A stretch of 64,000 nt of DNA from Verrucomicrobium sp. BvORR034 (GTDB taxonomy: Bacteria; Verrucomicrobiota; Verrucomicrobiia; Verrucomicrobiales; Verrucomicrobiaceae). Below, one piece after another: positions 56,120 through 64,000 of this stretch. Under the pieces are notes generated by a model. The model was given only the letters and a program-made list of their open reading frames with translations. It did not search any database and was not told the DNA's origin. Position 1 is the first letter of the stretch. Each line of letters starts with the position of its first letter. The DNA lies in the NCBI RefSeq assembly GCF_000739635.1, contig NZ_BATQ01000176.1, positions 1 through 64,000 on the forward strand. The letters run 5' to 3'. The position numbers and the translations under genes were made by a program.

Positions 56120-57244
56120 TCAGGGTCTCACAGCGACACGCTGCCAGCCCCGGGATCGCGTGAGGGAGACCGCCTCCTCCAGGGAGGCAAGCGGCTGGGC
56201 CGGGCTGACCAGCTTGTCGTAGGGCAACTGGTGCAGGGTCGATTCGAGGAAATTGAGCCCCTCCGCCAGGTGCAGCGGGGAGTAGTTGTGCATACCACGG
56301 ATGGTGAGGCATTTGCGAATGACGGCCTCACCGGTAAGCTGGAGCACCGTCTCCGGGTGGACCATGCCCGCCCACACATACATGCCGCCGGGGCGGAGCA
56401 TCTGCACCCCCGGTGGGACCACGAATGCCGAGCCGGTCACCTCCACGACCAAGTCCACCCCACCGGGGCATTCCTGTTGCATGCGCTCTCGGGATCGGCC
56501 CCAGTTTGCGTCATCGCCGAGAACTGGGATACCGCCGAAGTCGGCGACGAGATCCAGCCGTTGGGGTTGGATGTCTGAGCAATAGACCTGCTGCACACCC
56601 TGGTGACGCAGCCATGCACAGGCATAGAGTCCGAGCAATCCACCGCCCTGCACCCAAGCGGAGCGACAGGGAAAGGGCAACTGAGCGAGTGCGCTGACCA
56701 CAGTGGCCAGGGCACAGTTGGCCGGGGCGACGACGGCATCCGGCAGCGTGTCCGGCACCTCCAACACGGCCGTGCCGGGGCGCAGCAGGATGTGGGTCGC
56801 ATAGCAGCCGTTGAGGCCCGTGCCATCACTCAATGCGGCGTGACCATATTTGAAGAGGTGATCGCACTTCTGGGGCAGGTGCCACGACGCACAGGCCTGG
56901 CAATGGCCGCAGCTATCTGCCAGGCTCCAGGTCACCCGGGCACCGGGCACGATGCCCTGACGACTGCTTTCCACCACCACCCCCACCGCCTCGTGACCCA
57001 GGACGCAGGGGACCGGGGCGGAGCGGCGGCCGTCGATGGTATGGAGGTCAGAGCCGCAGATGGTGGCCAGCGAGATCTCCACCAGCACCTCCCCCTCGCC
57101 CAGATGCTTGGGCAGAGCCTGCTCGTGAAGCTCGAAACTGCGGGAGGGACCATGAAACAACTGAACGCGGGCCTTCGATGCGCGGCGAGACTTTCTTGAG
57201 CCGGCCGGGGCCGGAGAACGGGTGGGATGAAGGGTGGCACTCAT
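56120..57244 (-). CDS. phosphonate-catabolism associated alcohol dehydrogenase (HpnZ-like)
   Basis: 374 aa zinc-type MDR dehydrogenase: CGSDLHTIDG, GHEAVGVVVESS and the structural-zinc region DSCGHCQACASWHLPQKCDH, then the nucleotide domain (VQGGGLLGLYACAWL). It resembles the HpnZ (TIGR03366) family found with phosphonate genes. The alcohol substrate is not established. The ATG at 57244 (MSATLHPTRS) was chosen because the upstream in-frame part overlaps the transporter gene. Confidence 0.85.
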   Translation of the reverse strand: MSATLHPTRSPAPAGSRKSRRASKARVQLFHGPSRSFELHEQALPKHLGEGEVLVEISLATICGSDLHTIDGRRSAPVPCVLGHEAVGVVVESSRQGIVPGARVTWSLADSCGHCQACASWHLPQKCDHLFKYGHAALSDGTGLNGCYATHILLRPGTAVLEVPDTLPDAVVAPANCALATVVSALAQLPFPCRSAWVQGGGLLGLYACAWLRHQGVQQVYCSDIQPQRLDLVADFGGIPVLGDDANWGRSRERMQQECPGGVDLVVEVTGSAFVVPPGVQMLRPGGMYVWAGMVHPETVLQLTGEAVIRKCLTIRGMHNYSPLHLAEGLNFLESTLHQLPYDKLVSPAQPLASLEEAVSLTRSRGWQRVAVRP

Positions 57245-57269
57245 AGGTTGCAAAAGGATGTCAGACAGG

Positions 57270-58553
57270 TCAGCGGCGGATAAGCAGGGCCAGCAGCGCG
57301 CTGCAAACCGCGAAGACGGAGACAATCGGGAAGACGAGGGTGGTGTTTTCGACCCCGGGGATGGTGGCAAAGGGGTTGTGCTGGACCATCCAGCCGATGA
57401 AGGGCTCACCCAGACCGGCCATGGCGTAGGCAAAACAGTTGATCACTCCCACGGCTGTGCCGGCACGGGCGCGGCCCAGCAGGTCGGGAGCCAGAGCCCA
57501 GAAGGCTGCCTGGGGTCCATAGGCAAAGAAACCGCACAGAAACAGGATAGGCAGCCCCAGCCAGTGCCCCTTGGGGAGCAGGTACATGCCCATGGCGGTG
57601 ACGGCGGCCAGGCCCATGAAGGTGGCGATGATGCCGGAGCGACGGGAGCCGCAGAACCGGTCGGAGATCCAGCCTGTCGCCACAGCCCCGAGAGCCATGC
57701 CCACCGGCAGGGCGATGCTGATCCATTTCCCGGCGGAGTTGCTTTTAAAGTCGGGACCTAGGAAATAGACGGGCACCCAAATGAGGAGCCCGTAGCGCAC
57801 GGAGCTCTGGAAGCCGATGGCCAGGCCGGCGAGCATGAGCTTGGCACTGCCCAGGGCGGCCCGGTAGCGCTGCCAGGACGTTTCGCCGGTGACCGTGGGG
57901 GCGGGCGTGCCGTCCGCCTTCTTCTCATCGGTAAAGTCCGCGAACCCGAGCTTGGCGGGCCGGTCCCTGGCCAGCAGCCACACCACCACACCCCCCAGGA
58001 GCATGAGGATCACCGGCAGGCGGAAGATCCAGCGCCAGCTCAGGTGCAGCACGTCCAGAATCAACAGGGAGGTGACATAGGACAGCACAGAGGAAAGGCC
58101 AGCAGAGAGCAGGTAGAAACCGAAGGCCTTGCCACGCTCATGGGTGCCGAACCAGTTGGCCACCAGCCGGCTGCCCGGAGCCCAGCCCATGCTTTGTGCG
58201 AGCCCGTTGGCACTCCAGGCGATGGCCAGCGACTTGAGTCCGGTGCCAAAGCTGGTGGCCCAGTTCAATACGAACGAAAGAACCGTGCCCAAGCTCATCA
58301 TCCGGCGTCCGCCGAAGCGATCACCCAGATTGCCATTGATCGCCTGACCTATGGCATAGGCCCAGAGCATGCCGGCGCTCACCCAGCCCAGCGTCTGCTT
58401 GTCCAGCCCGAGCTCTGCTTGAATGCCCGGAATGGCAAACCCGAAGGTCTGCCGCCCGGTGTAGTAGGAGAAATAGCAGAACATCACCGCCCCGAGCACG
58501 CGCTTTTGCGCGCGGCGGAAGGCAGGCTCCTGATGAGTTACAGCGGCGGCCAT
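57270..58553 (-). CDS. MFS transporter, organophosphate:phosphate antiporter type
   Basis: 427 aa with 12 predicted membrane helices. The GDRFGGRRMM loop, MGWAPGSRLVANWFGTHERGKAFG (GlpT/UhpT-like) and C-terminal RARAGTAVGVINCFAYAMAGLGEPFIG fit the OPA branch of MFS. In the phosphonate operon it most likely imports phosphonoacetate or a related organophosphonate. The start lies 2 bp after the phnA stop, so the two are coupled. Confidence 0.86.
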   Translation of the reverse strand: MAAAVTHQEPAFRRAQKRVLGAVMFCYFSYYTGRQTFGFAIPGIQAELGLDKQTLGWVSAGMLWAYAIGQAINGNLGDRFGGRRMMSLGTVLSFVLNWATSFGTGLKSLAIAWSANGLAQSMGWAPGSRLVANWFGTHERGKAFGFYLLSAGLSSVLSYVTSLLILDVLHLSWRWIFRLPVILMLLGGVVVWLLARDRPAKLGFADFTDEKKADGTPAPTVTGETSWQRYRAALGSAKLMLAGLAIGFQSSVRYGLLIWVPVYFLGPDFKSNSAGKWISIALPVGMALGAVATGWISDRFCGSRRSGIIATFMGLAAVTAMGMYLLPKGHWLGLPILFLCGFFAYGPQAAFWALAPDLLGRARAGTAVGVINCFAYAMAGLGEPFIGWMVQHNPFATIPGVENTTLVFPIVSVFAVCSALLALLIRR

Positions 58554-58555
58554 GG

Positions 58556-59797
58556 TCAGAGGGTTCCGTTGCAGGTGAATTCGAAAATGTCGAAGTTCCG
58601 CGGGTCCGCCTTGGCGCGGGCGGCGTGGGAGGGCTTCAGCGGATGGCTGAAGACAAAGGGCACCATTTCCTCGTACCTGCCGCCGTGGCTGCGCAGACCG
58701 CCTGCCAGGGCCTTCAGATCATGATAGGCGGGGGTGCGGCCCAGCACCACGTCCCGGGCACTGGCCACCACGAGGTCGCCCATGCGGTCCTCCGGGAGTT
58801 CGAGGAGTTTCGCCCCCACGGCCCGGGTGTGGCATTCGGTCACGCCGCTGCGCCCCAGCAGCCAGGTCTGCACGGCCTGAACTTCCGCGCTGGCCGGCAC
58901 GTGTACCTGGGCAAAGGAGCCCAGGGCGCCGTGATGCACCACATACGGGTCAGTGATGGGAAGGATCACGCGGAACCCGCCGCCAAACTGGGCTTCCAGC
59001 TCGCTTTCCAGGTAGATCACGTTGGGCGTGCCATCGGATTTTTGTTTGGCATTCATGCCGTGATCCGCTGTCACGCCTACGACTGCGCCCAGAGCCACCA
59101 GTCGGCCCAGTTCGGCATCGATCGCCGCGTAGAAGTCCAGCGCCTCCTGCTCCTCCGGCGCATGCTTGTGCTGCATGTAGTCTGTGGTGGAGAGGTAGAG
59201 GAAGTCCGCGATGCCGCGCTCCAGCAGAGCCACGCCCGCCTTCAGCACGTAGAGGCTGGCATCACCACTGTAGATATCCGGAGTGGGGCCCACAATAGAC
59301 TCCACTTCCTCGATGCCATGGCTGGTTTTGACCGCCTGCGCGGCTTTCTCCGCGGAGAAGGCGATGCCGCCTTCACAGATCAGGCCCGAGGCAAAGATGT
59401 CGCGCAGCTTTTCCTTGGCGGTGACCACCGCCACCTTGCGCCCCGCTTTCTGGACGGCGGGGAAGATCGTTTCCACCCGCAGGAACTTGGAGGAGTTCAT
59501 CATCACCTCCTGGTCCTGGACGGCGTCGTAGAAGAAATTTCCGCCGATCCCATGCACGCTGGGCGGGGTGCCGGTGACGATGCTGGTGTTGTTGACGTTG
59601 GTGAAGGTGGGCATGGCCGCGCGGGCGAATCCGCGCCAGCCGTGGAGGCTCATTTTGGCGAGGTGTGGCATGAGCCCGCGCACGAGGGCGGCGTCAAAGT
59701 ACTCGGTGGCGGAGCCATCCAGGCATACGACCACAACGGGACGCTGTGGCAGGTTGTAGGCACGCTGGTTGACGGTGACGGAAGCAGTGGAATACAT
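58556..59797 (-). CDS. phnA: phosphonoacetate hydrolase
   Basis: 413 aa, alkaline-phosphatase superfamily. VVCLDGSATEYFDAAL (metal Asp), ARAAMPTFTNVNNTSIVTG (Thr nucleophile region), STTDYMQHKHAPEE and VGVTADHGMN (metal-binding Asp/His). It cleaves phosphonoacetate to acetate and phosphate. Sequence and context (phnY, OPA transporter, HpnZ) agree. The aminotransferase phnW, usually with phnA and phnY, is not in the window. Confidence 0.92.
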   Translation of the reverse strand: MYSTASVTVNQRAYNLPQRPVVVVCLDGSATEYFDAALVRGLMPHLAKMSLHGWRGFARAAMPTFTNVNNTSIVTGTPPSVHGIGGNFFYDAVQDQEVMMNSSKFLRVETIFPAVQKAGRKVAVVTAKEKLRDIFASGLICEGGIAFSAEKAAQAVKTSHGIEEVESIVGPTPDIYSGDASLYVLKAGVALLERGIADFLYLSTTDYMQHKHAPEEQEALDFYAAIDAELGRLVALGAVVGVTADHGMNAKQKSDGTPNVIYLESELEAQFGGGFRVILPITDPYVVHHGALGSFAQVHVPASAEVQAVQTWLLGRSGVTECHTRAVGAKLLELPEDRMGDLVVASARDVVLGRTPAYHDLKALAGGLRSHGGRYEEMVPFVFSHPLKPSHAARAKADPRNFDIFEFTCNGTL

Positions 59798-59816
59798 GGG
59801 TCGGGTTCTAGGAAGT

Positions 59817-61148
59817 TCAGGCAGGGGTGAGGTCGGCCAGGGTCAGATTGTAGGTAAAGACCCTTTCACCGTGGCGGTTGATGAGCTCGGTGGAGACCCG
59901 GGCCGGAGTGACCGTGCTGTCCACCTCCATCACCATGAAAACGTGCGGCTCCACGGCGCTGCGCACCAGATCCGGGTGATACGTGTTCAGCTTGGGGATG
60001 ACGCTGCTGTGGATGGGGGAGGCAATGAACTGCACCAGGTCGTAGCCGACGGTCTTCTTCGACTTGTAGTGAAGCACCCGGCTGGCGTGGATGTCCCCGC
60101 CCACGAGCATCACCCCGGGGATCTTGTTCCGGGCGATGAACTCCTCCAGGGCGATGCGCTCGTGCATGTAGGTGCCCCAGTCGTCCTTTTCGCTGCTCTG
60201 CTTGTCATCCCAGATCACCCCGCAGGCCAGGATCTTGAAGGGCGCTGTGGAGGCCTTCAGTCCGCGTTGCAGCCATTCCCATTGAGCGGCCCCCAGCAGT
60301 GAGAATTTGGAGGGGTCGGCGTAGGATTTCTCTGTTTCCGAGAACCAACGGGTATCGAGCAGGAACACCTCAACCGGGCCATGGCGGAAGCTGGTGTAAA
60401 TTCCTTGATCCTTCTCGCCGAAGGTCCACTGCGGACGGTAGCGGCAGTACACCGTGCGGCTGTTTTCCTTGCCCTTGGCGCGCCCGTCGCAGTCGTTCCC
60501 GGCAAAGTCGTGGTCATCCCAGGTCCACCAGCAGGGGCGGGACTGCAGCAGGTTCTGGTATTCCGGCACTGCCGCGAAGGCACGGTGGCGCTTGGTCTGC
60601 ACTTCGAGGGCGGTGCTGTCGATGTACGGGGTATCACCGATAAGGATCACAGCATCCACCTTCTCCTCCGCCATTCTCTTCCAGACGGCCCGGCTGCCCG
60701 CGTCCTCTTTGGCGCAGGAACTGATGGCAAACCGCACCTTGCCCGGTTTGGCAGGTTCGGGAGCCGTCTTGAAGCTCTGTTCCGGCGCGTTGGCCACTGG
60801 AGCTGAGTTGGACAGGACCCGATAGCGGTAGGCAGTGCCCGGGCGCAGGCCCTTCACCTGCCAGTGCAGGCAGAGATCCTGATCCGCCGCGGCCTGGGCA
60901 GACACCGTCACTGGCGTGCCTCCGCTGACGGGAACCACCTCCAGCACATACTCCCCAGGAGCGCCCGCCCGCATCCAGATAGCGCTCTTGTCGGTTTCTG
61001 TATGGCCGACAATGGGGCCGAGGAAGCCGCTCTGGCTCGCAGAGGCGGCGGCGGCTTGATCAAGAGCGGAAGCCGCGGTGCAGGCGATGGTACCTGCGAC
61101 GAACTGCCGGCGACTGACCCTGCCAGATGGAAGAGAAGGCGTTTTCAT
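59817..61148 (-). CDS. phoD: PhoD-like alkaline phosphatase, Tat-exported
   Basis: 443 aa. Twin-arginine signal SRRQFVAGTIACTAASAL at the N-terminus. A PhoD N-terminal domain (GPIVGHTETDKSAIWMRA) and the metallophosphatase core: FAISSCAKEDAG, ILIGDTPYIDST, WTWDDHDFAGNDCDGRAK and MLVGGDIHASR. It releases phosphate from phosphate esters in the periplasm. Unlike the other operon members it is not a phosphonate enzyme; its place suggests joint phosphorus scavenging. Spacing to phnA is 19 bp. Confidence 0.9.
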   Translation of the reverse strand: MKTPSLPSGRVSRRQFVAGTIACTAASALDQAAAASASQSGFLGPIVGHTETDKSAIWMRAGAPGEYVLEVVPVSGGTPVTVSAQAAADQDLCLHWQVKGLRPGTAYRYRVLSNSAPVANAPEQSFKTAPEPAKPGKVRFAISSCAKEDAGSRAVWKRMAEEKVDAVILIGDTPYIDSTALEVQTKRHRAFAAVPEYQNLLQSRPCWWTWDDHDFAGNDCDGRAKGKENSRTVYCRYRPQWTFGEKDQGIYTSFRHGPVEVFLLDTRWFSETEKSYADPSKFSLLGAAQWEWLQRGLKASTAPFKILACGVIWDDKQSSEKDDWGTYMHERIALEEFIARNKIPGVMLVGGDIHASRVLHYKSKKTVGYDLVQFIASPIHSSVIPKLNTYHPDLVRSAVEPHVFMVMEVDSTVTPARVSTELINRHGERVFTYNLTLADLTPA

Positions 61149-61181
61149 AGAAGGTGGCGATTAGCTAAAAAGACACTTTTG

Positions 61182-61238
61182 TTTCTAGAAAGCAACTTTT
61201 TACGCTTTTCTGTCATCTGCTATTTCTTTTGGGAAACA
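61182..61238. promoter_or_regulatory. candidate operator upstream of phoD operon
   Basis: TTTCTAGAAA (perfect dyad, 61182-61191) and TTTCTTTTGGGAAACA (61223-61238), upstream of phoD (start 61148). Both have counterparts at 62035-62092 in the same relative layout, next to the XRE-cupin regulator gene. Confidence 0.5.
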
Positions 61239-61344
61239 AATCGGTCACCCGGCAGCGGCCTGCAATCCCGGCCCCATTGGGCACAGCTCTCCCTCTCCCG
61301 AACCGCCCTCGCGCGGGTTCAGGAGGTCGTCAGTGTGTTTGCAA

Positions 61345-61956
61345 CTACTTGCTATTGAGCCGATTGGCAGCCCTCAGTGCCGCCGGATCCATGCACATGA
61401 CGCAAAGAACTCGCGCATCTTTGTCGGTCTCATTGAAGACACGATGGTCTGTTTCGGCGTCGAAATAGAGGCTGTCTCCCGCATCAAGGCGGTAGAGATC
61501 GTTGTCGTACTCGAAGGTCACGGTGCCCTCCAGAACCAGGAGAAACTCTTCTCCCTCGTGCTTCATGGCCTGCTGGCGGCCACCCTTGGCAGGGACGCGG
61601 ACTTCGAGCGGGTCCATGGTCCGATCCGCACGCCGGTGGGCCAGGGACTCATAATAATTGTTCAGCTTGTTGCCCGCCTCAGAGGGAATGTAGTTCCGCT
61701 CGATCGGCTTGCGCTCGCTGCGGCGCACCACACTGATGCGGGGCTTCTCATCGAGTCCTTCAAGAAGCTCTGAGAGCTTGATTCCCAGGGTTTCCGTGAG
61801 TTTTGCCAAGGTCGTCAGCGTCGGGGTGACGCGGAAATTCTCCACCTTGGAAAGCAGCCCTTTGGCCAGACCTGAGAACTCAGAGACTTCTTCCAGCGTC
61901 AATCCGCGCTTGAGTCGGGCATTTCGGATTCGTTGGGCGAGTTCTACCAAATTCAT
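61345..61956 (-). CDS. XRE-family regulator with C-terminal cupin
   Basis: 203 aa. Helix-turn-helix (~2-58: LAQRIRNARLKRGLTLEEVSEFSGLAKGLLSKVENFRVTPTLTTLAKLTETLG) and a cupin sensor domain (EGEEFLLVLEGTVTFEYDNDLYRLDAGDSLYFDAETDHRVFN). Such regulators bind a small metabolite. It sits next to the phosphonate operon and is the obvious candidate regulator. The ATG at 61956 (MNLVELAQRI) was chosen; upstream residues are poor. Confidence 0.88.
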   Translation of the reverse strand: MNLVELAQRIRNARLKRGLTLEEVSEFSGLAKGLLSKVENFRVTPTLTTLAKLTETLGIKLSELLEGLDEKPRISVVRRSERKPIERNYIPSEAGNKLNNYYESLAHRRADRTMDPLEVRVPAKGGRQQAMKHEGEEFLLVLEGTVTFEYDNDLYRLDAGDSLYFDAETDHRVFNETDKDARVLCVMCMDPAALRAANRLNSK

Positions 61957-62034
61957 AGGGCTGCGGCGGTTACGCAGATTAGCACAGGGGACGGGTGGAG
62001 CAAAGCGGGATGGTGCGGGAAAAAAGAGTCTGGA

Positions 62035-62092
62035 CTTTCTCGAAAGAAACATTTTGTTTACACAAGAGCATTTTCCTTTCTTTTGAGAAACA
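62035..62092. promoter_or_regulatory. candidate operator between regulator and LamG gene
   Basis: CTTTCTCGAAAG-type dyad (62035-62046) and TTTCTTTTGAGAAACA (62077-62092), 15 of 16 bases as at 61223-61238. The site is in the divergent region of the XRE gene (minus) and the LamG gene (plus), which suggests autoregulation and shared control. Confidence 0.5.
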
Positions 62093-62108
62093 CTAGCCTC
62101 CGACCGCA

Positions 62109-63005
62109 ATGAAACACCTGCTGTCCCTATTGTGCGCTACAGGAATGCTGGCTGGCCTGGTCCAGCCCGCTCTTGGCTCTGTCTCCCTGCTGGACGGACT
62201 GAGCTTCTACCTCGATTTCGAGGGCAGTGCTCCGGTGGACACTTCTGGGAAGAATGTGGTGGTGACCAATTCGGGGGTGACCTCCAACACGTTGACGGGG
62301 CACTACGGCGCGATCGCCGGGGTGGCCGGGAACGCCGGCTTCTTCAACCGGGCCGACAAGGACTGGCTCCAGATCGGACTTGGGTATGGAAAGCTGGCGG
62401 CGGATCCGGCACCCCAACCTCTGGCCTACAGCTTTACCATCAGCGCCTGGTACTACATGCAGCCTGAAAGCGCTCCCACAGACCGGCTTTTCCTCTATGA
62501 GGGCGACGTGGACTATGATTTGTCATTTGGCATCCGCGGGGATCTGGCCTCCTCGAACGGGTCCTACGTAGGCACCGCCTACAACCCCGGGAAGACCAAC
62601 TACGATGTGTCCAATGCCGCGTACTATGACACGACGACCAACGAGGGCGCCTGGCAGCAGGTGGTGGAGACGTTCTCGTCTGATGGCACCACGGTCACGA
62701 AGAAGCTTTACCTCAACGGTGAACTGGTAGGCACCACCTCCACCATGGCTCAGGGTTCGCTTTACTCTCCTGCGATCAATCTGGGGACCTTTCGCGACAA
62801 CAACGGCCGCTACTGGGACGGCTTCATGGATGAAGTCGGCCTCTGGAACCGTGCCCTCACTGATGTCGAGATATCCGATCTCTACGATCTGACTTACATC
62901 GACGGACTTTCAGTGACCAGCCTGGCACCCGAGCCATCGAGAGCCGTCCTGCTGCTGCTAGGCATCGTCGGGCTGCATCTTCGCCGATCCCGCCGCAGAG
63001 CCTAA
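62109..63005 (+). CDS. LamG-domain protein with PEP-CTERM-like tail
   Basis: 298 aa. Signal peptide ~1-23. A concanavalin/LamG fold (LSFYLDFEGSAPVDTSG, AGNAGFFNRADKDWLQIG, YSFTISAWYYM, LGTFRDNNGRYWDGFMDEVGLWNRALTDVEI). The tail EPSRAVLLLLGIVGLHLRRSRRRA is a PEP-CTERM-type sorting signal (Pro, hydrophobic helix, Arg cluster). It would be cleaved by an exosortase and placed at the cell surface. Confidence 0.85.
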   Translation: MKHLLSLLCATGMLAGLVQPALGSVSLLDGLSFYLDFEGSAPVDTSGKNVVVTNSGVTSNTLTGHYGAIAGVAGNAGFFNRADKDWLQIGLGYGKLAADPAPQPLAYSFTISAWYYMQPESAPTDRLFLYEGDVDYDLSFGIRGDLASSNGSYVGTAYNPGKTNYDVSNAAYYDTTTNEGAWQQVVETFSSDGTTVTKKLYLNGELVGTTSTMAQGSLYSPAINLGTFRDNNGRYWDGFMDEVGLWNRALTDVEISDLYDLTYIDGLSVTSLAPEPSRAVLLLLGIVGLHLRRSRRRA

Positions 63006-63053
63006 TGTCAGCAGCTCTGAGTCGAACTGTTGGGAAAACCATGCCCGCACGTC

Positions 63054-63740
63054 ATGAAAACGCCAACGACGATCCCACGCGCCCGCGCTCGAATGGCCGG
63101 CTTCACGCTGATTGAGTTGCTCCTCGTACTGGCCGTGATGACGGTACTGCTGACGCTGGTGGTACCGGCGGTGCAGAGCACGGGGTCTGCGCGTCTCACG
63201 GCGGGAGGCAAACAGGTGGCGGGACTCGTGGGGGCAGCCCGCCAGACTGCCATGTCCCACAACACGCTGGCGGCCCTGGTCCTGCTTACGAGCTCAAACC
63301 AGCCCCAGGCGTACCGGGCCTTTGCCATCATCTACTACAAGGAAGGCCAGGGCTGGGTGCAAAAGGGAAACTGGGAACTGCTGCCGGAAGGCGTGGTGGT
63401 GGATGCGTCCAACACCGCTGATAGCACCTTCCTTCTGAACGCGCCCGAACCGCTCCCCTTCTTGAGTGAAGAGCAAGGGCAGGCGGTCCCGCCGGTGCGG
63501 TACCAGGGGGAGGGAGTTCAGGGTAACAACGCCATGGCCGCACGCATCTTCACTGCCGGAGGCGGGTTGCTGGATGCCTCAGTGCCCACTCAGATCCGTC
63601 TGGTGGAAGGGCACGTGATGAGCGGCACTGTGCAGTACGGCAAGCCGGGTGTTGACGGCAGGCCAGACAACTTTTTTGACATCGCCATCCTGGGGGCCAC
63701 AGGCCTGCCGAAGATCAGTCGTCCACAACTCGAACCATGA
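63054..63740 (+). CDS. type IV pilin-like protein, Verru_Chthon cassette protein D type
   Basis: 228 aa. Prepilin signal with AGFTLIELLLVLAVMTVLLTLVV: G(-1), F(+1), E(+5), hydrophobic helix. The pattern 'AARQTAMSHNTLAALV' and the mid-region match the Verru_Chthon cassette D family (TIGR02596), found with exosortase-containing Verrucomicrobia. It is processed by prepilin peptidase and joins a pseudopilus. The ATG at 63054 (MKTPTTIPR) was chosen. Confidence 0.82.
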   Translation: MKTPTTIPRARARMAGFTLIELLLVLAVMTVLLTLVVPAVQSTGSARLTAGGKQVAGLVGAARQTAMSHNTLAALVLLTSSNQPQAYRAFAIIYYKEGQGWVQKGNWELLPEGVVVDASNTADSTFLLNAPEPLPFLSEEQGQAVPPVRYQGEGVQGNNAMAARIFTAGGGLLDASVPTQIRLVEGHVMSGTVQYGKPGVDGRPDNFFDIAILGATGLPKISRPQLEP

Positions 63741-64000
63741 AACCGATTCAGCGCCTTTCTGCCGGCTTCAGCCTTGCTGATTGGGTCTGGGCACTCAATG
63801 CCATCCCGCGGTCCGGGTCCACAGGTTCACCAGGATCTCGCGCCCCTGTCGTCCCATTTCCCTCAGTACCAGCCCCTCTTCGTCACACCAGCCCAATTCT
63901 CGGGGTTCGAAAGGCGAACATCCCGGCAAAACTTCCGCCCTTCATGGGGCGGGCACCTCGTTGGCGCCGGGCGTCAAATTGTTCACGACGCACCTCAAAG
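63737..64000 (+). CDS. partial, prepilin-like N-terminus, disrupted downstream
   Basis: ATGA overlap with the previous stop; starts MKPIQRLSAGFSLADWVWAL, where AGFSL resembles a prepilin cleavage site. The expected hydrophobic helix does not follow in this frame (SGSTGSPGSRAPVV), so the gene is probably broken or spliced to other sequence. It is open to the window edge. Its place suggests the next Verru_Chthon cassette gene. Confidence 0.4.
   Translation, partial: MKPIQRLSAGFSLADWVWALNAIPRSGSTGSPGSRAPVVPFPSVPAPLRHTSPILGVRKANIPAKLPPFMGRAPRWRRASNCSRRTSK

Overview
The window looks like a chromosomal segment of a Verrucomicrobiota bacterium (Verrucomicrobiaceae-like). The evidence is a pseudopilin of the Verru_Chthon cassette-protein D type, a PEP-CTERM-like LamG protein, hybrid histidine kinases of a verrucomicrobial style, a DUF3494/autotransporter fusion, high GC, and GC-rich palindromic repeats between genes. 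No rRNA, CRISPR array or complete insertion sequence was seen. One tRNA (Arg, UCU) is intact.

Layout. (1) 1-5445 is an accessory block of small, mostly unrecognised genes, all on the minus strand. They are separated by imperfect inverted repeats with attC-like R and L boxes, so the block reads as an integron-type gene-cassette array. No integrase is visible. (2) 5789-7899 holds a TPR-AAA+ ATPase and trpG. (3) 8192-15316 is a surface-polysaccharide locus with an uncharacterised protein, a GT2 glycosyltransferase, a UDP-L-FucNAc-type gene set (4,6-dehydratase/epimerase, reductase, 2-epimerase) and a glycosyltransferase-methyltransferase fusion. A perfect 22-bp palindrome lies upstream of it. 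(4) 15688-20091 has an OstA-like protein, ExbB/ExbD (the ExbD lacks the usual membrane Asp) and a SNF2/SWIM protein that lacks helicase motifs II and III. (5) 20092-21240 is a gene-free island of direct and inverted repeats. (6) 21321-34876 contains carB, an Mla-type lipid-transport operon (mlaE-F-D), a PIN-TRAM protein, secreted proteins, two flavoproteins and a methyltransferase. (7) 34951-46718 contains a Nudix hydrolase, an AraC regulator divergent from a di-iron ferritin-like protein, an HTTM-like membrane protein with a small partner, a secreted nuclease, a parallel beta-helix protein, small exported proteins and rsmH. (8) 46773-52624 is a low-density stretch after tRNA-Arg, with a 3' tRNA fragment, two sensor kinases and a frameshifted receiver pseudogene. 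(9) 52625-54523 encodes the ice-binding-like autotransporter. (10) 54677-61956 is a phosphonate-catabolism operon (phoD-phnA-OPA transporter-HpnZ-like dehydrogenase-phnY) next to an XRE-cupin regulator. Matching operator-like motifs lie upstream of phoD and in the regulator/LamG divergent region. (11) 62109-64000 holds a LamG/PEP-CTERM-like protein, a Verru_Chthon-D pseudopilin and the start of an overlapping prepilin-like reading frame that looks disrupted.

The genes group into working units: polysaccharide synthesis, envelope lipid transport, phosphonate oxidation with phosphate release, and energy transduction. The cassette array is the most unusual region. Starts were chosen by conserved N-termini where the longest open frame begins upstream of the recognisable protein.
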